The notes under the pieces: model-generated
The model's database searches: none
The model's input: only the letters and a program-made list of their open reading frames with translations
Told to the model about the DNA's origin: nothing
NCBI RefSeq assembly: GCF_026624755.1
Contig: NZ_JAPMXC010000001.1
Coordinates: 558,001 to 622,000, forward strand
Direction: 5' to 3'
DNA: 64,000 bases
Source: Robbsia betulipollinis
GTDB taxonomy: Bacteria > Pseudomonadota > Gammaproteobacteria > Burkholderiales > Burkholderiaceae
Shown here: positions 42,448 through 50,821 of the stretch, piece after piece
Layout: each line of letters begins with the position of its first letter
How positions within the stretch are numbered: position 1 is the stretch's first letter
Made by a program: the position numbers and the translations under genes

Positions 42448-43656
42448 ATGACAGTGAAGAACATCGCATCGACGGGGCGGACGTTGGCGCTGGCGTGCCC
42501 GCTGGCGTTTTGCCTCGCGGGCATGCCGGCAGCGGCACGGGCCGACGTGAATGCATCGGGCAGTCCGCAAGACAGCGTCACCCTGTACGGCATCGTGGAT
42601 GCGGGCATCAGTTATCTCAAAACCAGCGCCGGCACCCGCTACAGTCTGTTGAGCGGCGGCCTATCGGGCAACCGTTTCGGCCTGCGGGGCCAGGAAGACC
42701 TGGGCGGCGGCCTGAACGCCATTTTCCAGCTGGAAAACGGCTTCGCGCTCGGCAGCGGCAAGCTGCTGCAAAACAGCCGCGAGTTCGGCCGCCAGGCATT
42801 CGTCGGGCTCGCCGGCCATACCTGGGGCACGGTCACGATCGGCCGCCTGTACGATCCGGTCGTCGATCTGGTGCAGCCGATGACCGCCGACGGCTTCGGC
42901 GGCAGCGTGCCGTTCGCGACCCCGGGCGACGTCGACAACAACGACTTCAGCGCACGCGTGTCGAGCGCCGTCAAATACGCCAGTCCGGATTACGCAGGAC
43001 TGCGATTCGAAAGCCTGTTCGCATTCGGCGGCGTATCCGGACACACCGGCCAGGGCATCACCTTCAGCGCGGCGGCCGCCTATCATCGCGGCCCGCTGAG
43101 CCTGTCGGGCGGCTATTTCCAGGCGAGCAACCCCAACGGCGACAACGGCAGGCGCAGCACCTGGAACAGCACCACCACCGACGCCCTGTTCGAAGGCGGA
43201 TCGATCAACGCGGGTTACATCACCGCGCATACGCTCGCCATTGCCCAGCTCGCCGGCGTCTACGCCTTCGGCCCGCTCTCCGTGGGTGCCGGCTACAGCA
43301 ACGCCCAATACCGTCACGACGGCGAGTCGACCTTCGATACGACGGAGAAATTCGACACCGGGCGCGTCTTCGCGTTCTACCGCGTCTCGCCGGCGCTGCG
43401 CTTCGGCGCCGGCTACGTGCTGACGGCGGCCAGCGGCGACACGTCCGCCCGATACAACCAGGGCAGCGTCGGCGCGTTCTACACCCTCTCGAAACGCACC
43501 GATGTCTATACGACCGCGGCCTATCAGCGCGCAAACGGCACGCAACGCACCGCGAGCGGCGCGCTGCAGAGCGCGCGGGCCACGATTTCCTCGTACGGCG
43601 TGGATGGCACCGCTTCGCAGACGATCGTGACCGTGGGTCTGCGCCATCGTTTCTAG
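42448..43656 (+). CDS. Gram-negative general porin (Burkholderia type)
   Basis: 402 residues. A signal peptide ends near A-R-A-D (residue 31-33). The mature protein opens D-S-V-T-L-Y-G-I-V-D-A-G-I-S-Y, then has S-R-F/N-R-F-G-L-R-G-Q-E-D-L-G-G-G-L-N-A-I-F-Q-L-E, and ends in R-H-R-F, as in trimeric 16-strand porins of Burkholderiales. It would let small solutes cross the outer membrane. Its start is 8 bases after the binding-protein stop, so the two are co-transcribed; this suggests a shared substrate. Confidence 0.9.
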   Translation: MTVKNIASTGRTLALACPLAFCLAGMPAAARADVNASGSPQDSVTLYGIVDAGISYLKTSAGTRYSLLSGGLSGNRFGLRGQEDLGGGLNAIFQLENGFALGSGKLLQNSREFGRQAFVGLAGHTWGTVTIGRLYDPVVDLVQPMTADGFGGSVPFATPGDVDNNDFSARVSSAVKYASPDYAGLRFESLFAFGGVSGHTGQGITFSAAAAYHRGPLSLSGGYFQASNPNGDNGRRSTWNSTTTDALFEGGSINAGYITAHTLAIAQLAGVYAFGPLSVGAGYSNAQYRHDGESTFDTTEKFDTGRVFAFYRVSPALRFGAGYVLTAASGDTSARYNQGSVGAFYTLSKRTDVYTTAAYQRANGTQRTASGALQSARATISSYGVDGTASQTIVTVGLRHRF

Positions 43657-43741
43657 GCGCGGTATCGCGGCCGCGCAGGACCCCCTCCAGGGCGCGTGAC
43701 GCGAACGCCGCGCGCCTCATGATTTCACAGGAAACGTTGCC

Positions 43742-44737
43742 ATGAGCATGCAATACCTCACGCCCACCGCCGCCGACGTGCGCGACGCGGCCGAACGGCT
43801 GGCGGGCGTGGCGATCCACACGCCCATCGTGCGCTCGGACCGGCTCGATGCGTTGACCGGTGCACGCGTCTTCGTCAAGCTGGAAAGTCTGCAACATACC
43901 GCCGCCTTCAAATTCCGCGGTGCCTACAACGCGCTTTCGCGGCTCGATCGTGCGTCGTGTCCGGACGGCGTCGTGGCCTACTCGACCGGCAATCACGGGC
44001 AGGCCATCGCCACGGTCGGCCGTCTGCTCGGCATTCCCACCACCGTGGTCATGCCCTCCAACGCGCCCGCCAACAAAATCAAAAAGGCCGAAACGCAGGG
44101 CGCGCGGATCGTCCTCTACGACCGCGACAGACAGAGCCGGGAAGACGTGGCCGCCGAACTCGCGCGGCAGGGGCGTTTCGCGGTCGTGCCGCCGGGCGAC
44201 CATCATCACGTCATCGCGGGTCAGGGCACGGTGGCATTCGAATCGCTCGACGTGCTGGGCGCGGACCGGCCCGACATGATCATCGTGCCCTGCGGCGGCG
44301 GCGGTTTGTCCGCCGGCACCTGCCTGGCGGTGGAGGCCGCGGGCGCGCGCGCGCAGGTCTGGGCGGCCGAACCCGCGCGCTTCGACGATACGCGGCGCTC
44401 GCTGTGCTCGGGCAAGCGCGAGACCAATGCCGCGACGACGCCGCCGTCGATCTGCGACGCGCTGCTGGCGCCCACGCCCGCGGAACTGCCGTTCTCGATC
44501 AACCGGCAACGGCTGAGCGGCGTGCTGGTGGCGGACGACACCGCGGTCATGGCGGCGATGCGTCTGTGCTTCGAGGCGTTCCGTACCGTCGTCGAACCGG
44601 GCGGCGCCGTCGCGCTGGCCGCCCTGCTGTCCGATCCGGGCGCGCCGGTACGGGGCAAGACGGTGCTGGTGATCGCATCGGGCGGCAACGTGGAAGCCAG
44701 CCTGTTCGCGCAGGCGATCGCGCTCCCGCCGGCGTGA
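43742..44737 (+). CDS. PLP-dependent threonine-dehydratase-like ammonia-lyase
   Basis: 331 residues: one fold-type-II PLP domain without an ACT regulatory part. The PLP lysine is Lys57 in A-A-F-K-F-R-G-A-Y. The phosphate-contact loops are S-T-G-N-H-G-Q-A and C-G-G-G-G-L-S-A-G. Members include catabolic threonine/serine dehydratases, 3-hydroxyaspartate dehydratases and EutB of ectoine-type pathways. It should remove ammonia from a hydroxy amino acid. It follows the porin gene by 85 bases, so it is probably in the same transcript, and its product may feed on the compound imported by that system. Confidence 0.85.
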   Translation: MSMQYLTPTAADVRDAAERLAGVAIHTPIVRSDRLDALTGARVFVKLESLQHTAAFKFRGAYNALSRLDRASCPDGVVAYSTGNHGQAIATVGRLLGIPTTVVMPSNAPANKIKKAETQGARIVLYDRDRQSREDVAAELARQGRFAVVPPGDHHHVIAGQGTVAFESLDVLGADRPDMIIVPCGGGGLSAGTCLAVEAAGARAQVWAAEPARFDDTRRSLCSGKRETNAATTPPSICDALLAPTPAELPFSINRQRLSGVLVADDTAVMAAMRLCFEAFRTVVEPGGAVALAALLSDPGAPVRGKTVLVIASGGNVEASLFAQAIALPPA

Positions 44738-44753
44738 GCGGTCCGAAACCGTC

Positions 44754-44779
44754 CGACCTGCGGCTTCAGCTGCAGGTCG
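44754..44779. terminator. Inverted repeat at convergent gene ends
   Basis: CGACCTGC (44754-44761) and GCAGGTCG (44772-44779) form an 8-bp stem with a 10-base loop between the dehydratase and the hybrid kinase. The right part lies inside the end of the kinase gene. No T run follows on either strand. Confidence 0.3.
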
Positions 44780-46835
44780 CCGTTTCCACGGCTTCGAGCA
44801 GCTGGTCTATGTCGACCGGTTTGCGCAGGACCACCGCCTCGGATATGCGATCCAGCGCGAGCGTGTCGGAATAGCCGCTGACGAAAATGATGGGCAGGTT
44901 CGGCATGTTCGAGCGTGCCATACGCGCCGTTTCCGCGCCGTTCAGGCCGGGCATCAGGAAATCGATGATGACGGCGGCCGGCCGTATTTCCTTGAGCAGT
45001 TCCAGTCCCGCGTAGCCGTCCTCGGCTTCCGCGACAACGTAACCTTCACCACGAAGCAACTCGGCAAGCGCAGTTCGCACGTTTTCGTCATCGTCTATCA
45101 ACAAGATGGATTTCGCGGTGACTGTCCAATCGTGCTTGTATTTTTCGATGACCGGCATTTTTTTCCGTTCGGGTGGCTGCGCTTCCGGGAGCACCATATC
45201 GATGGTCGTTCCCTGCCCCGGATTGCTTTCCAGCCGGAAGGTTCCACCGCATTGCCTGACAAAGCCGTACACCTGGGCAAGGCCCAATCCCGTTCCATGG
45301 CCCTGAGGCTTGGTGGTGAAAAAAGGCTCCACCGCGCGCGCGGCGACTTCCGAAGACATGCCCGCTCCCGTATCCGTCACCGAAATCGCGATGTAGCGGT
45401 CGAGCCCCTGCGGCGTATGCACCACTTCCAGGGAGGTGGCCAAGGTAAACGTGCCCCTGTCGGGCATCGCATCGCGGGCATTCAACGCCAGGTTCAACAG
45501 CGCCATTTCGAGCTGGTTCGCATCGGCGAGCACGTATAAGGCGGGCGCGTGAAACTCACAATTGACTTCAATGGTGGGTCCGAGCGCATTGCCCACCATC
45601 GCGAGCGTGAAATCCATCACCGCACCCAGGTCGGTGGGTCGAATGTCGAGCCGTTGGGTTCGCGAGAAGGTCAGCAACTGGGATGTCAGTTTCTCGCCTC
45701 GTTTCGCCGCGGCATGCGCGTTCGATAGATGCCGGTGAGCGGGATGTTCCTGCGGAATGTGCTGTCGAAGGAGATGATGGCTCGCGTTGATCGCCATCAA
45801 CAGATTGTTGAAGTCATGCGCGATGCCGCCGGTCAGTTGACCCACGGCCTCCATTCGTTGCGCCCGGTACATTGCCGATTCGGCTTTTATGCGCTCCTCG
45901 CTCTCATGCCGCAGCGAATGCGCCTGTTCCGCAAGACGCGCCTTCAAATCTTCGGCGAACGCGGCCTGCGCGCGTGCCTTTTCCCGATACTCGTCATCCA
46001 GCCGGTCTTGCGTCGCACCAATATGCAGAATCAGTCCCAGCATCGGCGCGAACGTCGCGATGACCAACAGCGAAAGCGCCATCCTGAAATCCATGAATCC
46101 GCCCGACGCCCTCTGTATCAGGAACAAGCCGATCAGCGGTATGACCAGGATGAAGATGAACAGACGTCGCGCCGCGGTACCGCCCGGCCCGCTCGATGCC
46201 AGCGGAGAAAACCAGGAAGTCCCGGCCTGGCCCAGCAGCGTCGCGAGCGAAAGTGCGAAGAGCGCGCTGGACGAATGCAGCGCGAGAATGCTGCGGCCCC
46301 AGAACACATAGAGATCGGGTACGCCGTACGCGTGACCCAGGATGGCGCTTCCCGATAGAAGCAGCGGCAACAGCGTGACATAGTAGGAGGCACGCAGGCG
46401 CGTGGCGAGACGCAGGCACTGCGCATACGATAGACACGCCAGCCCAATGGAAATCGCCGCCGAGGAATGGCCGCCCGCGGCAGCGGGGAGATCGAAAAGG
46501 ACGTGCGTAATCCACGGGCTGATCCGATCCGTGCCGTGCAGGGCGATCGAACCCATGACGCCGATGCTCAAACTCAACGCCGACCACGCCGCCACGCCCG
46601 ACACGCGCCGCGAGCGCGTTCCCCGGGTTTCGCCCGCGGCCCCCGGATTTCCCGAGATCAGGGTGACCGAGACGAGCACCATCACGAGCATCGTGGCCGC
46701 CGCCATGTAGCGATTGCCGACCACCAGCCGATCCGGGGAAATTTTATGGGTGAAATAATGATACGGAATCGGCAGGAACGACACGAGCGTGGCGATGGCG
46801 ATCCAGGGAACGACCCCAGATAACGGTGGCGACAT
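44766..46835 (-). CDS. Hybrid sensor histidine kinase with multi-helix membrane sensor
   Basis: 689 residues. The N-terminal part (about 1-290) has around eight predicted membrane helices and no known periplasmic domain. A short coiled coil leads to the HisKA box G-G-I-A-H-D-F-N-N-L-L with phospho-acceptor His340. The ATPase domain has L-N-L-A-L-N-A-R-D-A-M, V-T-D-T-G-A-G-M and G-T-G-L-G-L. A C-terminal receiver follows, with Asp625 in I-I-D-F-L-M-P-G. There is no DNA-binding output, so it must pass phosphate on or act by contact. No partner regulator is adjacent. It begins 209 bases after the amidotransferase stop. ATG at 46835 is the most plausible start. Confidence 0.87.
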   Translation of the reverse strand: MSPPLSGVVPWIAIATLVSFLPIPYHYFTHKISPDRLVVGNRYMAAATMLVMVLVSVTLISGNPGAAGETRGTRSRRVSGVAAWSALSLSIGVMGSIALHGTDRISPWITHVLFDLPAAAGGHSSAAISIGLACLSYAQCLRLATRLRASYYVTLLPLLLSGSAILGHAYGVPDLYVFWGRSILALHSSSALFALSLATLLGQAGTSWFSPLASSGPGGTAARRLFIFILVIPLIGLFLIQRASGGFMDFRMALSLLVIATFAPMLGLILHIGATQDRLDDEYREKARAQAAFAEDLKARLAEQAHSLRHESEERIKAESAMYRAQRMEAVGQLTGGIAHDFNNLLMAINASHHLLRQHIPQEHPAHRHLSNAHAAAKRGEKLTSQLLTFSRTQRLDIRPTDLGAVMDFTLAMVGNALGPTIEVNCEFHAPALYVLADANQLEMALLNLALNARDAMPDRGTFTLATSLEVVHTPQGLDRYIAISVTDTGAGMSSEVAARAVEPFFTTKPQGHGTGLGLAQVYGFVRQCGGTFRLESNPGQGTTIDMVLPEAQPPERKKMPVIEKYKHDWTVTAKSILLIDDDENVRTALAELLRGEGYVVAEAEDGYAGLELLKEIRPAAVIIDFLMPGLNGAETARMARSNMPNLPIIFVSGYSDTLALDRISEAVVLRKPVDIDQLLEAVETATCS

Positions 46836-47044
46836 TCGTGGTGTACCGTCATTGCTGGATGTGAACGTCAATTTATGCACCTGCCGGGGTCGCCGATCAT
46901 GGGAACCTACAGCCTCACGGGGATTCCTGAGTGTAGTGAACGCTATGATACAAAAAGATCGGCTCGAACCCGGCAAATTCAGCATGGAAGGGGCTTGTAC
47001 TGCGCATCAACACCGCCGCCCTTCCCCGAGAAAACGGAAACCCG

Positions 47045-48304
47045 TTATCGCGCTGCTGCCGCGCGCGCCGCATCGACGAACGCCCGCAACAGCGGATGCG
47101 GACGGTGTCGCGTCGAGCTTTGCTCGGGGTGACCCTGCATGCCGATGAAAAAAGGATGATCGCGGGCTTCGATCGCATCGACGATCTGGCCGCTGTCGTC
47201 CCGGGCGACCACGTTCAGGCCCGCGGCCGTCAATGCCGGATGCAGCGCGGCATTGAAGCGATAGCGATGGTTGTAGCGCAAGCCGTGCTCACCGTCGAGA
47301 ATCGTCCTCAGATGCGAGCCGTCGACGACCTGCATTCGGTGTTCTCCCACGCGATGCCTTTCCTCCGACGCCGCCGGCGGATCGGCGCGCATCGGTACGA
47401 AACTCGGCACGCGCACGTTCGCGTCGACTTCCGTCAAACCGACATCGTCCGTGCCGAGAGCCACCTGCAACACCGCGGTCGCCATCGTCTGCATGCCGAG
47501 ACACAGCCCCACCACCGGCGTGCCCGAAAGCCAGCCATGGCGCGCCGCCCTCACCTGCCCCGGCACCGCCCGCATGTCGGCGCCGCCCGGCAGCAGGATG
47601 CCGTCGCACCCGGCGAGCGCGGCGGGTGCGCCTGCCGGGCTTAACGTCCCGGGGGCGACGAACCGCAGATCGAGCGTCGCGCTGTCGATCCTGGCGGCAT
47701 CCAGCGCGTCGCCCAGCGCGGCGAGCGTGGCGGGGTAACCTTCGCGCTGTCCGGCTTCGCTGCCGATCAGCGCGATGCATAGCCGTGCGGGTTCACCGTG
47801 TACGATACGCGGCGCGCGCCGTAGGCTATCGGCCCCAGGGGGTGCCGCCGACCAGCGGCCGAAGTCGTCCTGCCGGCAGTCGTCCAGTCCCGGGATGGCG
47901 AGGCCCGTCGCGACATCGACGACTCGCCAGGCGTCTCCCGCGCGAAGCACGCGGCAATGACGCACCGGGACATCCTGACCGTCCGCCTGTCTGCGCCACG
48001 CCGCGGCCGACACGCCATCGCCCATGACGCGCGGATGCAGCGGCACGACGATATCGCGCTCCCGCGCCGCGGCCGGCGCATCCCCGCAGGGCGCACGCAG
48101 CACGCCGAGACGTTCCGCCCAGATCAGTCCGCTGGGCGCGAGCCCCCGATCCCGGGTGACGAACTGTACCGCGTCCGGAAAACGCGCCTCGTCGAGCGCC
48201 GCGGGCGCGGGCCATAGCGTGGCGTGCAGCGCATCGGCGAGCAGCGCCGCGAGGGCGCCGTACCGCGCGGGCAGATCGCTGTCGTCCTCGACCAGATACA
48301 GCAT
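47045..48304 (-). CDS. CTP-synthase-like glutamine amidotransferase with unknown N-terminal domain
   Basis: 419 residues. The C-terminal part (about 190-415) is a class I glutamine amidotransferase most like the C-terminal half of CTP synthase. It has L-L-P-G-G-A-D, nucleophile Cys268 in G-L-C-L-G-M-Q, Y-N-H-R-Y-R-F-N, and H-P-F-F-I-G-M-Q-G-H-P-E-Q with the catalytic His and Glu. The synthetase half is absent. The first 185 residues match nothing I recognise. It should free ammonia from glutamine or cleave a gamma-glutamyl bond, perhaps for a gamma-glutamylated intermediate. ATG at 48304 is 14 bases after the aminotransferase stop, so it is the last gene of the operon. Confidence 0.8.
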   Translation of the reverse strand: MLYLVEDDSDLPARYGALAALLADALHATLWPAPAALDEARFPDAVQFVTRDRGLAPSGLIWAERLGVLRAPCGDAPAAARERDIVVPLHPRVMGDGVSAAAWRRQADGQDVPVRHCRVLRAGDAWRVVDVATGLAIPGLDDCRQDDFGRWSAAPPGADSLRRAPRIVHGEPARLCIALIGSEAGQREGYPATLAALGDALDAARIDSATLDLRFVAPGTLSPAGAPAALAGCDGILLPGGADMRAVPGQVRAARHGWLSGTPVVGLCLGMQTMATAVLQVALGTDDVGLTEVDANVRVPSFVPMRADPPAASEERHRVGEHRMQVVDGSHLRTILDGEHGLRYNHRYRFNAALHPALTAAGLNVVARDDSGQIVDAIEARDHPFFIGMQGHPEQSSTRHRPHPLLRAFVDAARAAAAR

Positions 48305-48318
48305 GGCGGCGCCCTCCC

Positions 48319-49593
48319 TCAGTTCGGTGCCGCGGCGCCGGCCGCGCTCGCCGACGAGACCGGAACCGGGACCGGGACCGGGTCCGCCAGCCGCAACGCG
48401 GCGCAGGCCGCCTCGATGCGGCGGCAGGCCTCGGCGAGCGTCGCGGGCGCCACCGCGTAGGCGATGCGGATATGATCCTCCACGCCGAAAGCGCCGCCAT
48501 GAACCACGCCCACGTGCGCCGCTTCGAGCAGATAATTCGCGAAATCCAGATCGCTGTGCAGACGGGTACCGTCCGGCGTGGTCGCGCCGATGAGCCGCGA
48601 GCAATCGACGAACGCGTAGAACGCGCCTTCCGATGCCGAACACGACAGACCCTGGCACCGCGCGATGCAAGCCAGCACGGCGGCGCGTCCCGCGCGCAGC
48701 GCCGCGAGCCAGTCGCTCATGAACGCGGTACCGCCACGCAGGGCCGCGACGGCCGCCGCCTGCGAGATCGTGCTCGGATTCGACGTGCTCTGCGATTGCA
48801 GCGTGTTCATTGCCGCGATCAGCCATGCCGGGCCGCCCGCATAGCCCAGCCGCCAGCCGGTCATCGAATAGCCTTTCGAGACGCCGTTGATCGTCAGCGT
48901 CCGCTCCTTCAGACGCGGCTCGACCTGGGCCGGCGTGAAGAAGGCGCCGTCGTAACGCACCTGTTCATAGATATCGTCGGCCATCAGCAGCACGTGATCG
49001 TGCTCGAGCAGCACGTCCGTGAGCGCCTTCAGTTCGTCATGCGTATAGATCGCGCCCGACGGATTGTTCGGCGAATTCAGGATCAGCCAGCGGGTCTTCG
49101 GGCCGATTGCCGCGCGCAGGACCTCGGGGCGCAGCTTCCAGCCGTCGGCGGCGGCGCAGGGCAGCACCCGCGTGCGGCCGTCCGCCAGCGCCACCATATC
49201 GGGATAGGACACCCAATACGGCGCGCAGACCAGCACCTCGTCGTCGGTATCGATGGTCGCGAGCAGCGCGTTGAAGATCAGATGCTTGGCGCCGGTCCCG
49301 GCGATCACTTCCTTGCTGGTGTACGCGATGCCGTTGTCGCGCTGGAATTTCTCGGCGATGGCGGCGAGCAGTTCGGCCGTGCCGGCGACCGCCGTGTACT
49401 TCGTGTCGCCGCGCTCGATCGCGGCGATGCCCGCGCGCTTGATGTGCGCCGGCGTATCGAAATTGAGTTCTCCCTCGCCCAGATTAATCACGGGTTTGCC
49501 CTGCGCGAGCAATGCCCTGACCTTGTCGGAAATGACCGCGGTGGGAGATGGCCGCACGCGACGCATGCGCGGTGCGAGCTTCGTGGATGACAT
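48319..49593 (-). CDS. Class I/II aminotransferase (aspartate-aminotransferase-like)
   Basis: 424 residues. It has L-G-E-G-E-L-N-F-D-T-P, then K-Y-T-A-V-A-G and N-S-P-N-N-P-S-G. The PLP lysine is Lys240 in I-N-G-V-S-K-G-Y-S-M-T-G-W-R-L-G-Y, and the carboxylate-binding Arg is in H-I-R-I-A-Y. The C-terminus ends in a short P-V-P-V-P-V and Ala/Ser tail. It should exchange an amino group between an amino acid and a keto acid. ATG at 49593 has AAGAGG upstream; an ATG at 49614 overlapping the M24 gene stop (ATGA) is also possible. Confidence 0.88.
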   Translation of the reverse strand: MSSTKLAPRMRRVRPSPTAVISDKVRALLAQGKPVINLGEGELNFDTPAHIKRAGIAAIERGDTKYTAVAGTAELLAAIAEKFQRDNGIAYTSKEVIAGTGAKHLIFNALLATIDTDDEVLVCAPYWVSYPDMVALADGRTRVLPCAAADGWKLRPEVLRAAIGPKTRWLILNSPNNPSGAIYTHDELKALTDVLLEHDHVLLMADDIYEQVRYDGAFFTPAQVEPRLKERTLTINGVSKGYSMTGWRLGYAGGPAWLIAAMNTLQSQSTSNPSTISQAAAVAALRGGTAFMSDWLAALRAGRAAVLACIARCQGLSCSASEGAFYAFVDCSRLIGATTPDGTRLHSDLDFANYLLEAAHVGVVHGGAFGVEDHIRIAYAVAPATLAEACRRIEAACAALRLADPVPVPVPVSSASAAGAAAPN

Positions 49594-49610
49594 GAACTGA
49601 CCTCTTGGAT

Positions 49611-50786
49611 TCATGCAGCAACCCGCAGCAACGGGCGCTCGATCGTGCCCAGCGCGCGGCAGCCGGTCTCCGTGACCACCACGGTTTCGCTCACGCCCAC
49701 GGTGAATTCGCCGTAGATGCGCAACGCCGGCGGAATGTGGAACGTCATGCCCGGTTCCAGCAGGGTCGTGACGCCGCTATACAGGCTCAGAATCGATCCC
49801 TCGCCCCAGTCGGGCGCGAACGCGATGCCGATCGAATAGCCGGTGCGTTTCTTGAAATTGTCGGTGTAGCCCGCGCGGTCGATCACGCGCTGGCAGGCGA
49901 GATGCGGCGCTTCGCAGGTCTCGCCCGGGCGGATCGCGTCGAGCGCGGCCTGCAAGGCTTCCTGACAGACCTTTTCCATGTCGAGCGCCTCGGGGCGCGC
50001 GGTGCCGATCCACGCCGAGCGCATCAGCGCCGCATGATAGCGGTCGTGACAGGCGGCCATCTCCAGGAAGGCCGGCGCATCCGCCTCGAGCGCGCGGCGG
50101 CGCCACGTGCCGTGCGGCACGCCGGTACGCGGCCCGGCGGAGACCAGCGGCTCCATGCCGACGTATTCCGAACCGGCGGCGATCGCTTCCGACATCATCG
50201 CCGCCACCAGCGTGTTCTCGGTCGCGCCCACCTTGACCGCGGCCAGACCGGCGCGCATGCCGGCATCGACATACGATGCGGCGGTGACGATCTTGTCGAT
50301 CTCGGCCGCCGATTTCACCGCGCGCAGCTGTTCGATGATGCGCGCGCCGTCGGCGATCGTGCCGAGCTTCTCGCCCAGCGCCTCGTAGACCGCGATCGGC
50401 AGGAACCAGCCGCGCTTGTCGATGGCGATGCGTTTGCCGGACCAGCCCTTGCGCTGGATGACGTCGACCAGAACGTTGATCGGGTCGTCGCCGTCGCCGT
50501 ACACCTGCGCGTCCGGAATGAAGGTATTGGCGATGAAATTGAAGTATTCGAGCTGGCGAATCACGAAGACGGGCTCGCCTTCCACCGGCAGCACGAGCGC
50601 CTGGAACGTGTAATAGCCGGGCGTCTGCTGGCCCGTCAGATAGAAGATGTTTTCCGGGCCGGTGACGATCATCGCGTCGATGTTCGCCTTGGCGAGCAGC
50701 GCGCGGGTGCGGGCGACACGGCCTGCGTACTCGGCTGCGGCAAACGCGGATTCGCTGCCCTGGGCGGGACCTTGGCGGGTCTGCAT
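49611..50786 (-). CDS. M24-fold hydrolase without metal ligands (creatinase/ectoine-hydrolase type)
   Basis: 391 residues with the creatinase-type N-terminal domain (about 1-150) and pita-bread C-terminal domain. The five metal ligands of true M24 peptidases are not present. The usual first Asp is replaced in E-M-A-A-C-H-D-R-Y-H, and the usual metal His site reads I-A-F-A-P-D-W-G. A histidine in G-V-P-H-G-T (His225) matches the catalytic His position of creatinase. P-D-W-G-E and G-M-T-F-H-I-P also occur in ectoine hydrolase (DoeA/EutD). It should therefore open an amidine, ring or amide bond without metal. ATG at 50786 has AGGAG upstream. The substrate is unknown. Confidence 0.75.
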   Translation of the reverse strand: MQTRQGPAQGSESAFAAAEYAGRVARTRALLAKANIDAMIVTGPENIFYLTGQQTPGYYTFQALVLPVEGEPVFVIRQLEYFNFIANTFIPDAQVYGDGDDPINVLVDVIQRKGWSGKRIAIDKRGWFLPIAVYEALGEKLGTIADGARIIEQLRAVKSAAEIDKIVTAASYVDAGMRAGLAAVKVGATENTLVAAMMSEAIAAGSEYVGMEPLVSAGPRTGVPHGTWRRRALEADAPAFLEMAACHDRYHAALMRSAWIGTARPEALDMEKVCQEALQAALDAIRPGETCEAPHLACQRVIDRAGYTDNFKKRTGYSIGIAFAPDWGEGSILSLYSGVTTLLEPGMTFHIPPALRIYGEFTVGVSETVVVTETGCRALGTIERPLLRVAA

Positions 50787-50821
50787 GGGAATGCTCCTGG
50801 TTCGAGGAAAATGAGAAAGGA

